From Amborella trichopoda (Eukaryota > Streptophyta > Magnoliopsida > Amborellales > Amborellaceae), in the NCBI RefSeq assembly GCF_000471905.2, contig NW_006498102.1, positions 2,359,491 to 2,423,490 of the forward strand: a stretch of 64,000 nt of DNA, read 5' to 3'. How positions within the stretch are numbered: the first letter of the stretch is position 1; every line of letters begins with the position of its first letter. A program made the translations under genes and the position numbers. Positions 20,700 through 32,238 of the stretch are shown here, piece by piece. The notes under the pieces are model-generated. The model did no database searches and was not told the DNA's origin. It saw nothing but the letters and a program-made list of their open reading frames with translations.

Positions 20700-22130
20700 G
20701 GTGAATGGGAACATGACTACATGCCCCAAGAGCCATATGTTTAAAAGTAACTTTGGGGCATTGATGATCTTACCACAATGTTTAACATTCTTGAATTTAG
20801 AGAAAAACATTTAGCTGGAAAAGGTGATCTTGTCTTACATATCACCACTTATTTGCCCATCGTCTCTTTTCTTATGCGATAAGCCAAACCAATATGCGGC
20901 TCTGTTTTCACACAACTTAAAGGGGGAAGCTCTCACACTGTTTAATGAATTGTTGAGGGATTCCATAATCGCATGTGATGAACCATTTCATAAGTTTTTC
21001 TCTCATTTCAGGGAGAATAACTAGTTTCACTAAGGTGACTACTACAATAAGCCAAACAGTTGATGAGTCATTTACCAACTATATTGAAAGTTTTTAAGGA
21101 TAATACTATACAGGTCATTGAGGCTTCACCTTCGAATGGTATGAAGATTAATATGATTCTATAAAATGCTACATTACAGTACAAAGTCTTTTTAATCCAT
21201 GGAGGTATACCCTATTCCTTTGACTCCATGATGGAGAGAAAAAGGGAATTCGGTTAGCCCGAAGTATGTAGAAAACAAAAAGCTAATTGAGTCCTCTAAG
21301 AAGTTCAAGAAAGAAAACTATTACATATGATAGTGGAGTAAGTTAGATTGTTTGGACTTGACAGTAGAATCCACAAGGGTAGTCTAGGGCATTTACACCC
21401 TTGAAGCAACTTTTATCCTGGATACACTACCTGCTTCTCTGGCATCACCTGGTGTTGGTACATCCCCTAAGGGATCCTGCTTTTGAGGTAATGGATCAGA
21501 TAAAAGGTACAATAGGCATAGGAACCATGGTCATGCCACTGAGAACAGTATCGGGTTTAAGCATGTTGTGCAAAAGCTTATCGATAAGGGAGTCATTAAC
21601 GTTAGCGATAGTAGCAAAAGTCAAATGCAAAACTCTAACCAAAATATGAATATATGTGCGGACCCGTTACCCAAACACATCCTAATGTAGCCATAATCAC
21701 TCCTCAATTGCTTAGAATTGAGAATTCACGAGGGAACATTGTTATATCAGTTGTCCAATCTGACCAAGAAGTAGAAGATCCATTCTCTTTCATTGTTCGT
21801 AGTGATTACTTTGTCGATAACCTCTCAAGAGTCATATTTGGATCTTTTGTGAGCACTTCCCTCTCAAGATTATGTGTAAGTGGGATGCTGAACCAAATGA
21901 TATGTCTATAGAGGTTGATATGATTAGGATCGACCAGTATGTCTCTAAGAACAAACTCGTTCAAGGCTAAGAAGATAACTTCCCTAAAGGATTAAAAACC
22001 TTCATAGGATGCCACAATACCTGGTTTTGTCAGATGACTTAGTTTTTATTTTCTAACAAGGAAGGGTTGTCACATTAAACCTGCTTGATTAATGGCAGAC
22101 ACCTTAAGAAAGAGGTAAGGTAACCATGTT
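20700..22130 (+). mobile_element. Ty3/gypsy-like fossil (gag to pre-protease region)
   Basis: The frame near 20880-21020 reads QYAALFSHNLKGEALTLFNE followed by SHFRENN, the pattern of the retrotransposon gag domain of gypsy elements. Farther on, VQKLIDKGVINVSD and a LPKHPNVAIITPQ-like block resemble the region before protease in Tat/Athila-type elements. No LTR, reverse transcriptase or integrase was recognised. The fragment is heavily broken and old, and its ends are approximate. Confidence 0.6.
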
Positions 22131-22364
22131 CTTTAGTCTAACCAACAATTTCACTTTGTCCAACACTGTAATTTAGCTTAGTTGGGAAGCCTAGGATTCC
22201 CCTGACCTCCCAAGACACTACATCTAGGTATCATCTTCTTTCACCGAAATGTGTACTAAGGAAGATCTGAAAGAAACTAAGAGCTTAATCAAACAAACCA
22301 GAGAAGCACACAATAAATGAACAAATTCACTCAAGAGTCACATAAATCAACAGCTTTTATTAAA

Positions 22365-22760
22365 AGAAAAAGTTTTATATAAGTGTGAGGCTCTAAACAA
22401 TCAAATTAGGGCATACCTCAAAATTTTCACTAGAAGAGGTTGTTTTGATGCCTAAATATCCTCAAATTGATCATCTCAACCTCAAGATGCGTAGACATGA
22501 GAAAAAAGTGGATTTCAAGTTTCGGAAATAGTACACCTTGTAATGCATTTTTGGACAGTCAAAATTTTTAAGATTTTCAAGTTTTCATAGATCTGCTCGA
22601 TCTACACTATTTTTGAAGCATTCAATTTTATAATTAAAGATGAAAATATATTTGAGGCTATCACAAAGATTTCCAATATTGAAACTGTATTTATTGATAC
22701 TATTTGAAGATGTGCTTTACTTTGATTGTTTAGAGCATCGGCTTTATACAAATCGCATCC
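22365..22760. mobile_element. Mutator-like MITE, GGCTCTAAACAATC subfamily
   Basis: The left end GAAAAAGTTTTATATAAG and the complement of the right end GGATGCGATTTGTATAAAGC are inverted repeats. Both are followed by GCTCTAAACAATCAAA. The flanks TTTATTAAA (22356-22364) and TTTATTAGT (22761-22769) agree at 7 of 9 positions, consistent with an aged 9-bp duplication. It is in the opposite orientation to the 6730 copy. There is no coding content. Confidence 0.8.
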
Positions 22761-22769
22761 TTTATTAGT

Positions 22770-23328
22770 GCTCTCTCTCTTTCTCTCTCTCAGAGAAGCT
22801 TAATCTTTGCAAAGCTTGTAGATCATTGTGAAGCTCTTTATATTTGGGAATTTCTAGACAAGTTAACAAATAAGTACTCAGGAACTTCCAAATATCAACA
22901 ATTCCAACATCCAGGAAACTAGGACTTCCAGGTTCCAGGGAACCCATAAAATTCAGCTACTTAACATCTCATTGGAAGTTTTTTATTTAATGCAATTATT
23001 TTGGGTAGTTTCTTCTAAAATTTGGCACATAAGCACCCCCTCCATGGTAATACTCGGTGAATTAACTTAAAGCTTTCTAAATTAAATTTATTGGTTGATG
23101 GCTTGTCTGCTAGGATTTAAGCCTTTCAAGGTTGTAGGATGACAAATAATTTAGACTAATCACCTCGAAAATTTGACATTTCCATTCCTAGAAACCTTTT
23201 TTTTTATTTTATAGGATTAGTCTTTACTCATAGGACGAGTTTTTCAACCATTAAACCTAACTTGCAAAGCCAAAGGAGTGACTAGAATCTTAAGCATGAT
23301 GCTTGTAGACATACTTTTGACATTTGCT
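22770..23328. other. Intergenic, no gene recognised
   Basis: Begins with a CT microsatellite (22770-22792). No protein or element was recognised in the remainder. Confidence 0.45.
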
Positions 23329-23589
23329 TAGGGGTGGCAACGGGTCGGGTTAGGTCTGGGTCCGGCCAGAGCAGACCCAAAAATTAAAACATCTATATAT
23401 TTACCTATATTTAAATATACTTCATATATTGAGATCCAAATAATATTATGGGACCTGGACCCAGACTTGACCAGACCCAACCGGATCCAAATGTTTGGGT
23501 CCAAGATTTGGACCCAGGCCCGACTTGCTGGGATCCAATTTTTGGACCCATACCCAAACCCGGATTGGGTCTACTGCTTGGGTCCCAAG

Positions 23590-26172
23590 TGAAAGAAAGG
23601 CCTATGTGATCTTTTACATGGGAATACATTTTTGCTTTTTCTTTTTTATTTTTTGTTTTTTGTTTTTTTTTTTTTTTTAAACCCTTTCTTTTTGCAAAAA
23701 GATCACCTACAGGTAGTCTTTATTATAATAAGATAAATTTCAAAATAAAATCAACATAACAATAAAACCATGATCTTAACAATTTGATGCCATTGAAACA
23801 ACTGTGCACTATGCTTGAGAATAAATGATAAGAATGCAAGGAACAAAAAAGAAGAATACCGGAGATTACATCAACCGGGCTTATTACACCCCACAACGAG
23901 TCACTACCATCTGATGGCGTAGGATCAACGGTCTAGCTTCAATCTCGAACTGGGAAAGTAAATTTCTGCCAAGCCACACCAATAGAATATGAACCCCTTT
24001 GATCACACACTCAAATCCTAAGTGAATTCTCTTAGCAACCTAGTTTGAGAGAGATAGAGTATCTTTTTGCTAAACCTTAAAACCCTTACCCGTAAATCTA
24101 TATTTGATAGATAGGAGAGAAGAACTCCATAACCTAAACCCTTAGGTTCTTTTACAATGTGAGAGAGAGAGATCAAACATGAGAGAATGATAAGTGCCCC
24201 TTTTTGGGATATGAGATAGAAAGATGGGAATTAGGTACCAGTGACAAGGCTTTTTGGGATATGAGAGAGAAAGATGGAAATTAAGTACAAAAGATAAGGT
24301 GTAGAGATTTTGGTTAGAGACAATCATTTTTTATAGGCTTTGAATAAGATTATGGTTTTTTAGGGTTTTCTTTAGCTTGTCTCTTCTTGTGAGAATGAAC
24401 ATAGAACGTCAATCAAAGGTGACTTGTAGGGTGAGAGATCTGAGCCATCCATTCCATAGATGGGGCATCAACATAATGGAAGGTGCATAAACTATTATCC
24501 CTCTTTTCTAAACCATTTTTCCATCAATATATTTAAATAAAATAAATATCATGCATTCTATAAATTTACACGATCCATGTCACATATTCCATAAGGATAT
24601 GTCAAATAATATCAAGTAAATAATACTACCAAATATAAATAAGATAAAGATCCATATCAATTCAAATTGACCATATCTCTTTAAAACAAACTTGCTGCAA
24701 AATAGATAAAGCCATGGTCAATATATCCCTTCCAAGATTTGACCACATGCCACAAATCAAACTAACATTATCTTGAAAGCAAACAAGAGAATCCAAAGAG
24801 GGTGGGGCGTGCCACCCATTTGTGGCACATGTGGACCCCCACCCACATGCCTCATAATGGGCCCATGTGCACTATAGGCCCCCACGGAATATTATAAAAA
24901 AATTATTATTTTTAAAATTGAATAAAAAAATTTAAAATATATATTTGAATTTTTGTAACTTTGTAAGAACAATAACTGTATTTTTATAAGTGTATTTTTA
25001 TAAGTCCAAAAATCACAAATAAAATATTGAGAGATTCATAAAAAATCAAATAATAAAACTAAAATCATTTCAATAATAAAATGAACACAATTAAATTAAT
25101 ATGATGGGAAAATAATCCATATGGTTTTAGAAATCCAATCTGTAATAACGGGGTACTCCACCTTCAATTGTGGACTACAAACCACACTAGCTTTGTTGAA
25201 CCGACCCAATGTTTCCCATGACCCACAGTTCAAGCAGGAGCTCATTAGCGGGTCACCAAAGTCCAGCCGATGAACCCAGGGATCGCAATTCCAGTCTGTG
25301 GATTTCAGGTCTTCCCCTAGAGACGAGTCAAGGTCACCTAAATCTAATACGACCGAGCTCTATGGCGCATAGGGGTATTGCTCGTACATGCATATGCTTC
25401 ACCCAAAGGTGGATATCTGGCTTTCCAGAATGATCTATCAATATGCATNNNNNNNNNNNNNNNNNNNNNNNNNNNNNNNNNNNNNNNNNNNNNNNNNNNN
25501 NNNNNNNNNNNNNNNNNNNNNNNNNNNNNNNNNNNNNNNNNNNNNNNNNNNNNNNNNNNNNNNNNNNNNNNNNNNNNNNNNNNNNNNNNNNNNNNNNNNN
25601 NNNNNNNNNNNNNNNNNNNNNNNNNNNNNNNNNNNNNNNNNNNNNNNNNNNNNNNNNNNNNNNNNNNNNNNNNNNNNNNNNNNNNNNNNNNNNNNNNNNN
25701 NNNNNNNNNNNNNNNNNNNNNNNNNNNNNNNNNNNNNNNNNNNNNNNNNNNNNNNNNNNNNNNNNNNNNNNNNNNNNNNNNNNNNNNNNNNNNNNNNNNN
25801 NNNNNNNNNNNNNNNNNNNNNNNNNNNNNNNNNNNNNNNNNNNNNNNNNNNNNNNNNNNNNNNNNNNNNNNNNNNNNNNNNNNNNNNNNNNNNNNNNNNN
25901 NNNNNNNNNNNNNNNNNNNNNNNNNNNGGTATGTTCTCTGACCTTCTCAAGGGCTAACCTATAAACCCGCATTGGTTTGTTCTTCATGCTCAGGTAACAT
26001 GGGTTTTTCCCAACCGACTGCCCTAGATCGTTATGCACATATCGATATCAGCAAACTATCGTTTGCTTAGTATAGTCCACGAGGGACCACACTCCTACTG
26101 AGTTCACGTTCTACTATATCATTTCATTTTACAAGCACTCATAAAGTACTTAAAGGCTACATAAACCGAACA
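23590..26172. mobile_element. Solo LTR with a 5-bp target duplication
   Basis: It begins TGAAAGAAAGGCCTATGTGA, ends CATAAACCGAACA, and is flanked by CCAAG on both sides (23585-23589, 26173-26177). TG...CA ends and a 5-bp duplication with no internal region identify a solo LTR. It is homologous along its length to the one at 54752-56651 (for example CACCATCTGATGGCG, CCATGACCCACAG, AACATGGGTTTTT). The superfamily is unknown; no protein region remains. The nominal length of 2583 bp includes a 479-base gap, whose counterpart in the other copy is only about 95 bp. Confidence 0.85.
25449..25927. other. Assembly gap of 479 N within the solo LTR
   Basis: Undetermined bases between ATCAATATGCAT and GGTATGTTCTC. 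In the homologous LTR at 54752-56651 the same two sites are about 95 bp apart, so the gap is probably overestimated. Frames spanning it are meaningless. Confidence 0.9.
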
Positions 26173-26203
26173 CCAAGTCGGGTCCGGATCCATTGCCACC
26201 TCT

Positions 26204-26759
26204 ACATTTGTTTATAAGCTTTAACTTTGCCATACTTTTGTAGCTCATATTTCCATTGTTACATTAACCAACTACTTGGGCATGTATAATTGAGGAAGAT
26301 TATGCAACTAAGTTGTCTTTTGTGCAAGACGATCATAGTCACTCTTAACAGTTAGATGTGAAACTAAAAGATTAAGCTAAATTATTCATTGTGCTAAGGT
26401 TCAAAATTTCCTTTTTGAAAAGTTGAGAAACCTACTAGCCATCTAATTTCAGTTCTAATGGGTAGGAGAGCAAACTATGTTTTAAGTCTCTAGGGTTGTT
26501 GGGGTTTCATTTTTTATGAGCGACCAATTGTGGTTGGGTGGTCCCTTTGGATGCCCACTTCAGAATCCCAATTATGTGATGGTGCACTCGGAAATACAGT
26601 GTTTCATTTCAACCAAGATTCCTTATTTGTTGAAATACTAAACTCACATTCATCGATCAAAATGTAAGTTGCAGTGAAACTTATACTATAATACTTCAAT
26701 TCTAGTGGTTCTCGACCAATAAAAAAATTGATTGATGAGGCTTAGTGCATTTTAACTTT
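26204..26759. other. Intergenic, no gene recognised
   Basis: No protein, RNA or element end was recognised. Confidence 0.45.
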
Positions 26760-27154
26760 GAAAAAATTTATATAAGATTGCAACTTTAAAATGTAAAATT
26801 AAGGTGCACCTCAAAAATCCATCATAAGATATTGTTTTGATGTTAGAAAACCCTATAATTGATCATCTCGACATCAAGTTATATGGAAATGAAAAAGAAA
26901 AAAGATTTCGAGTACTAAAAATAATGTATCTTGCAACACATTATATGGACCATCCATTTCAAGATTTTCAAGCATTTATAGATCTACTTGATTTGAACTA
27001 TTTTTAGAGTTTAAAATTTTTACAATTAGCGATGAAGAAAATAGATTCTCCAACCATTCTAAGAAATTTTGACACCAAAATTTCATTTATAATAAAATAT
27101 GGAGGTGCACCTTAATTTGATTGTTTAAGGTTGCAACCCCATAAAAACCACACC
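26760..27154. mobile_element. Mutator-like MITE, GGTTGCAA subfamily
   Basis: The left end GAAAAAATTTATATAAGATT and the complement of the right end GGTGTGGTTTTTATGGGGTT are diverged inverted repeats. Both lead into TTGCAAC and then the shared AAGGTGCACCTC. Blocks match the 8477-8870 copy in reverse order, including CTCGACATCAAG. No matching 9-bp flanks can be read, so this copy is probably older or has an imprecise end. Confidence 0.75.
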
Positions 27155-27615
27155 ATTATAGCAAATCTCGCATATATTTTACGGTTTCTTATATTTGAAA
27201 TCAAGAGATTAGTTTCACTTTGTTCTTAAAAAAATTTCAATCACTTGACAAACTTAAAGAGCATTCTATCAGAGCGCAATTTACTTCTTGCTGCAAATAG
27301 GACGATTTTCTCAATCCAAAACTTTGGGTTAGATTTTAGAATCACCATATGAGTATTTTTAGGAAAATAAATAAAGTTATAATTAATTTGATTTAGTAAA
27401 GACTTATGCCTGATTATCCTAAAATTGGATGGTCTTTATCAATTAAGGATGACTTTCTCGATCTAAAATTTTGGGATCAACTTTAAAATCACATGATGAA
27501 TATTTTTTTTTAAAAAAAAACCAAGGTTGTATTTGATTTCCTAAGCACTTAGGTCTAACTATCGCAAACATACATATATCATATATACATATTCAATATT
27601 AAAGAGGTTACTCCC
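27155..27615. other. Intergenic, no gene recognised
   Basis: AT-rich. TCTAAAATTTTGGGATCAAC and a similar phrase recur at about 27308 and 27460, hinting at a local duplication. No gene. Confidence 0.4.
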
Positions 27616-27619
27616 TAAG

Positions 27620-28039
27620 CAATGGACCCAACTAGACCTGGGACCCGACAGGTATACCCAACCTCGGGTTCGGGTATGGGTCCAAATTTTGGACCCGAAT
27701 ACTATTCGGGTATGGGTCCTGCTGGACCCGACTTGTACTTGTAGTTATAAAATATATAATGGCAATCATGCATCTTTAAGTCCCCCGCTAGATGCTCATA
27801 TTGTCACAATAGTGGCAACATTTACAGAAAAAAAAAACTCATAGTCATAGGGTATATGATGGTAAAAAAAAAAAAAACTCATAGTCATAGGGTGACAATG
27901 GATCCGACCTGGCTCAAGACCTGTGGTCAGACCCAAGACCTGACAACTTCGGGTACAGGTCCAAATTTTGAACCCGAATACTATTTGGGTCCGGGTCTAG
28001 GTCTAGCTCCAGCCAGACCCGACCCATTGCTACCCCTAT
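27620..28039. repeat. Two copies of the GGGTCC-rich dispersed repeat
   Basis: The first copy (about 27620-27745) has CAATGGACCCAACTAGACC and TTTGGACCCGAATACTATTC. The second (27889-28039) begins AGGGTGACAATGGATCC, has TTTTGAACCCGAATACTATT and ends GACCCATTGCTACCCCTA, so it shows both inverted ends. ACTCATAGTCATAGGG is duplicated between them (27838 and 27878). Confidence 0.6.
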
Positions 28040-29428
28040 CCCTAAACATACACTTGGATAGGGCTTTACAAGAGGGGGTCAATATAAAATATTATCCCAT
28101 GGAGGCATACAATATTTTGACTAAACTTAGTTACATTCTTATGAAAAGCTTCATAATCTAAAGCTACATTCCATTGAGTGAAGTTTGATTGGGAGGTAAA
28201 TAGAGTGCAATATTTTGTGATCTCACCTAAGGTGGATCTTTCTCTTTCCCAAGGTACCTATTGTCATTTAAGTTTTGCTTAATTTTCAAAGAGCTTTACT
28301 CTATGGATATGATTAAGCAACACCAGGAGAAAACCAAGATTCACATTTACAACTAGGGTCTAGACCTTGCCTCGGCCTATTTAACATTCAATGTGTACAA
28401 AGGATTTTAGATAGAACTAATACTCGATTATAGTACTTCATTTTACCAAGTGTTTAAAAACTCAAAATTCCATATTTCTCTTTTCGAAAATAATCATATA
28501 GTTCTCGAGTTGTTCCCAAGAAAATTCTCCCAAGTAGCTCCTTCACCAAAGAGAAAAAATGTACAGAATGCTCTTGCATAAGGATATGCTATTCGTGCTC
28601 CTATGGAAATATTACGTCGTCGGGAACTTCCATAATTCAAGCCTATACCATAAGAAATACTGAGAATGTTAATCATTGGTTAAACTTCACATAACTCTTG
28701 CTCTAAACAGGAAGGGGAAAGCCAACTTTCCCTAGTTATGTGGAGAGGAAACAATTGGGAAGGATAATGTATCAGGCAAGAAGAATCAAACTTAGTTCAT
28801 TGACAACAATTTAAATTTGAACAAATTAAATGTTTAAATACCATGTAATCATAACTAATGCTAATTCTTGCTTATACATGACAACAACCAGGCTAAATTG
28901 AGAGATTTTTACCTTCCAAATTTCCATTGATGTACAGATTTGAGAAAGAGAATCATTACCTCAAATCTCAATTTTGTTTGGATCCTAGTTTAGCACTTAC
29001 AAATCAAGATAAGGGGCAGTTTTTTTTATACTCAGATATTAACCTAAATAACTCCATCCTCCGAAGCCAATAGCTTCAAGGCAATGTTAAGCTACTCCTA
29101 TATGATCCTTAGGCAAGGCACTATGGCTTAGTACTAATTTCCATATCCTAACCATCTCTATGTAAAAATCACCTCAATTAAATACCAAATACATCCAAAT
29201 GCAGACTAGAAAACTCTCATATCCTAATTAGCGAAATTCACTTAGGTAAAACTGCAAAAGGCTCGACACTTGAACATAGACAAACTTATGTAAAGATGCA
29301 AAAGGCTTGAGATTTGAAGTCTTCATACACAAACATCTTTGATGTTCTCTGTTTTCACTTACTGTTTCAGGTTGGGCCTTATCTGGCAAGTGGGCTGGCT
29401 CGAAGAATCTTGCTTACCTCTTATCTGA
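28040..29428. other. Intergenic, no gene recognised
   Basis: A segment at 28510-28680 can be read on the + strand as a short peptide (APMEILRRRELP) within a broken frame, but I cannot tie it to any family. Nothing else is supportable. Confidence 0.4.
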
Positions 29429-29724
29429 CATGTTTATGAACCTTAAACACCCTTTCAGATCTTTCAAACCCAATGTACAACATAAACATGCATATGCGCC
29501 CCATGTTTATGAAACTTAAAGTGATTTCAGACATTTTGCAACAAATGTACATTGTAAACACGCAAGCGTGCCCCATGTTTACGAACCTTAACAGTTCAGA
29601 TCTGTTATACCAAATGTACATCGTAATCGTGCACTAGCGCCGCATGTTTGTGAACCTTAAAGAGTTCTTTTCAGATCTTTTATACCAAATGTACACTGTA
29701 TATGTGCATGCCTGCCCCATGTGT
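29429..29724. repeat. Four-copy tandem repeat, about 72 bp
   Basis: CCATGTTTATGAAACTTAAA starts units near 29429, 29502, 29574 and 29643, with a final partial near 29718. Each unit also has TTTCAGATCTTT and CAAATGTACATTGTAAAC. Spacings are 73, 72, 69 and 75 bp. Units have diverged by substitutions and small indels. The reverse-strand frame across it is a repeat effect. Confidence 0.8.
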
Positions 29725-30405
29725 CCCCTTGTATCCTATTAGGTTATTTTAGTAACTCAGGGCCCTACATCAGAGCTTCAACCTATAATTGCAGGACAAA
29801 TACCATGTCTGCCGAAATCCTTTCAAAGGACTTGGCATCTCTATGAATATATAAATGGTACACTTCCTATGCCCCACTGCCTTATCCACCCAGACGCACA
29901 TCTGCAACTGAGTGAGCTCATTTTTTGCCCTCTTGGGCGATGGTCCTCGAATTTTGCCAAGAGTTTTACTCTAGACTACTTTCATCTTTTTCTTCATGTT
30001 TGGCTAAATATAAATAGTTTGTTGCTTTTCCCATGAATTTATTATCCAACTCCTTAAGGCTATGATTTATAATGTTACCCAGCTAGTTTTATAACTACGG
30101 CTACATGTCTCAAAGTATAGTTTTATGGGCAATATTTTGCCTTTGCATCTCTAATCCAAATATTTTGCAGCATCTTTACTACCAATTTCAAAAGCATTTG
30201 GAAGAGCAAAAATCTTAATGTACATGTGAAATCTAACCAGCGTGATAAATTTCCCCTCCTCTCACAGGAAAATCTTCTTGAAAAGCTTTGTTAACTCTTT
30301 TTTGAAGCTTTCTTTCTATTATTGACACTTTTTGTTCCATTCCTTTCAGTAATTTTAGTTGTGATACAAAGCATTTTCATGCTATCTATACCAAATTTGA
30401 CAATT
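29725..30405. other. Intergenic, no gene recognised
   Basis: No protein or element was recognised. Confidence 0.45.
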
Positions 30406-30413
30406 CCTTTCAC

Positions 30414-31455
30414 CAGTGTTCAATTACTTGGGTGAGCCAATTGGGATTCCCCTGACTAACTCAGACTCGCCACCCTGCCGAGCCCGAGTATCCCTGAGTT
30501 AGTTGGTCCAACATGGAGATCATAACAAAAATTCAAAAAACTTATAAAAAATCCAAAAGAACAAGAAATTTATTGGTAATATGCTTTTATATTTGGGAAA
30601 GGTCTCTATACTTCCCCTACAGCATAGAACATCTATGCTTTCCCTTCCCTCCAGCCGTCCAATTTTGATCAAGTGAGTCACTCATCATTTGATCCTAGAT
30701 CCGATGCCTTAGAATATTTAATTTTAAAATTTTTTTTAATACAAAAATTCGGTACTTGCCATCTTATCATTGGGGGGCACCTATAAAAAATATTATAAAT
30801 AATTTTTCGATAAAATATAATGATCAAAATACCCCTTGAAACTTTAGGGGTATTTGGGTCATCTTATTTTATTGGGAATATTTTTTTATATTTTTTATAT
30901 GTGCGAGTTTAATAGAGGATTGGATAACCAAAATTTGGTGTCAAAATATTGTATATAAAAAAAAGTAAAAATAAAATAGTGTAGAGATGTGACATTGAGG
31001 TTGGGGCAATCTTAGCCCTCCATTCAGAATGGACGGTTGGATAAGGGGAAGCATATAAGTTTTTTGTTGTAGCGGAAGCATAGAAAGCTTACCTTTTATA
31101 TTTTCTATCATTTTGGCAAAGATTGGAAAGTGTTTTGGCCATGAATAGCAATTTTTATATTTTCTCTCTTTTTGAATTATTTCAAAAATACCTCAGTCAC
31201 AAATTGATTTCTCTGATTTTTTAAAATCCATTTTTTCACTATTATTTTAATCTCATTTAGATATGTTTTATTTAATTTTACTTTAAGCGTATAATTCCTA
31301 TTTTTTTGGGTTTTTTTTGTATTTTTTATTTTTTTTAACACTTTTTTGGCTTTGTCAATGCTTAGCTCGACTCAAGCCAAGTTACTCAAACTCGGGCTGA
31401 GTATCGGCTTGGGCTTGGGCCGAGTACTCCGCCGGAGTGGATCTTTCCAACACTG
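30414..31455. mobile_element. hAT-type non-autonomous element with an exact 8-bp duplication
   Basis: It starts CAGTGTTCAATTACTTGG and ends TTTCCAACACTG; the complement of the end is CAGTGTTGGAAA. The exact 8-bp direct repeat CCTTTCAC flanks it (30406-30413 and 31456-31463), which is diagnostic of hAT transposition. GC-rich subterminal motifs (GCCGAGCCCGAGTA; CGGGCTGAGTATCGG) lie at both ends. The AT-rich core (about 31110-31360) is shared with 34786-35050 and 49640-49870. A Mutator-like element is nested at 30595-31093. No transposase sequence remains. Confidence 0.88.
30595..31093. mobile_element. Mutator-like MITE nested inside the hAT element
   Basis: A 499-bp element beginning GGGAAAGGTCTCTATACTTC; the complement of its end is GGTAAGCTTTCTATGCTTCC. 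It is flanked by the direct repeat TTTTATATTT at 30585-30594 and 31094-31103 (10 bp as read; 9 bp if one terminal T belongs to the element). The hAT sequence reads through continuously once this insert is removed. Homologous copies lie at 63196-63700 and, partially, at 63705-64000 and 1120-1480. Confidence 0.85.
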
Positions 31456-31463
31456 CCTTTCAC

Positions 31464-32207
31464 AATATTACATTATAACGTACACTTCTTTGATGTAACC
31501 CATTTTTCTTTTTTCTTTTTTAATTTGGGGCTAAGTGATACAATCCATGTTACCATATGCGATCTTGACACTAATGACACTTGTACATGTTTATTTTATG
31601 TATCTCTCTCTCTAACCCACTCTCTAAATCTCCTACCTCTCTCTCTTCTATAGTCACCAAATGCCTGTGACATCAACCTCAACTGTCTTTCTTAAATTTC
31701 ATATCTCTCTCTAACAATCACTCTATCTCGGTTTCATCTTTCTCTCTCTTACAGCCATTGGATGCGTAGTGGCATGGTTAAGGCAATGCATTTGTTGATG
31801 TGCACATATATGTTTGGGCCCATTGACATTTATGCTCGATGGGGACTGGAGCCACCCCCTCCCAATGAGACAGAGACAGATGAACTCTAAGGTTTTTTTT
31901 TTTTTTTTATTTTATTTATTGAGAGAGAGAGAGAGGGGGCATTGTAAGGTTTTTTATTGCTTTGTTTTGTAATAAACAAAAAGAAGTTCCAAATTTTTTC
32001 ACTAGGGATCCCCCACCGACTTGTTTGAAAGCATTTATGAAATACTATTCGGGGCTTAACCCTCTCTATCACAAATAGTAAATTGCAACTGCTTTGAAAT
32101 AAGTGGGAATGGGAATGCCTCATTTTGCGTGGACCTAATTCCTTGCCCTTGAAAAATAGTTGTGGCCCAAGGACAGAGCTAGGGCTACTAGCATGGCCCT
32201 TTTTTTT

Positions 32208-32238
<31 letters not shown>

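Larger units (their letters stand above)
23329..26203. repeat. GGGTCC-rich element split by a solo LTR
   Basis: The left part (23329-23589) begins TAGGGGTGGCAACGGGTCGG. The right part (26173-26203) is CCAAGTCGGGTCCGGATCC followed by ATTGCCACCTCTA. The outer ends are therefore inverted GGGTGGCAA/TTGCCACC motifs. The interior is rich in GGGTCC and GGACCC. Between the parts sits the LTR at 23590-26172. Other copies are at 85-235, 27620-27745 and 27889-28039. A reverse-strand frame of about 70 codons is a product of the composition. Confidence 0.6.

Noticed and set aside
25334-26038. Long frames across the 479-N gap
   Set aside because: They are open only because undetermined bases cannot contain stops, and they lie within a solo LTR.
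28494-28680. Short reverse-strand frame and a + strand peptide resembling a conserved protein fragment
   Set aside because: Too short and broken; I could not match it to any named family with confidence.
29429-29724. Possible CRISPR-like array
   Set aside because: The 72-bp units are contiguous diverged tandem copies without unique spacers, in a plant nuclear sequence.
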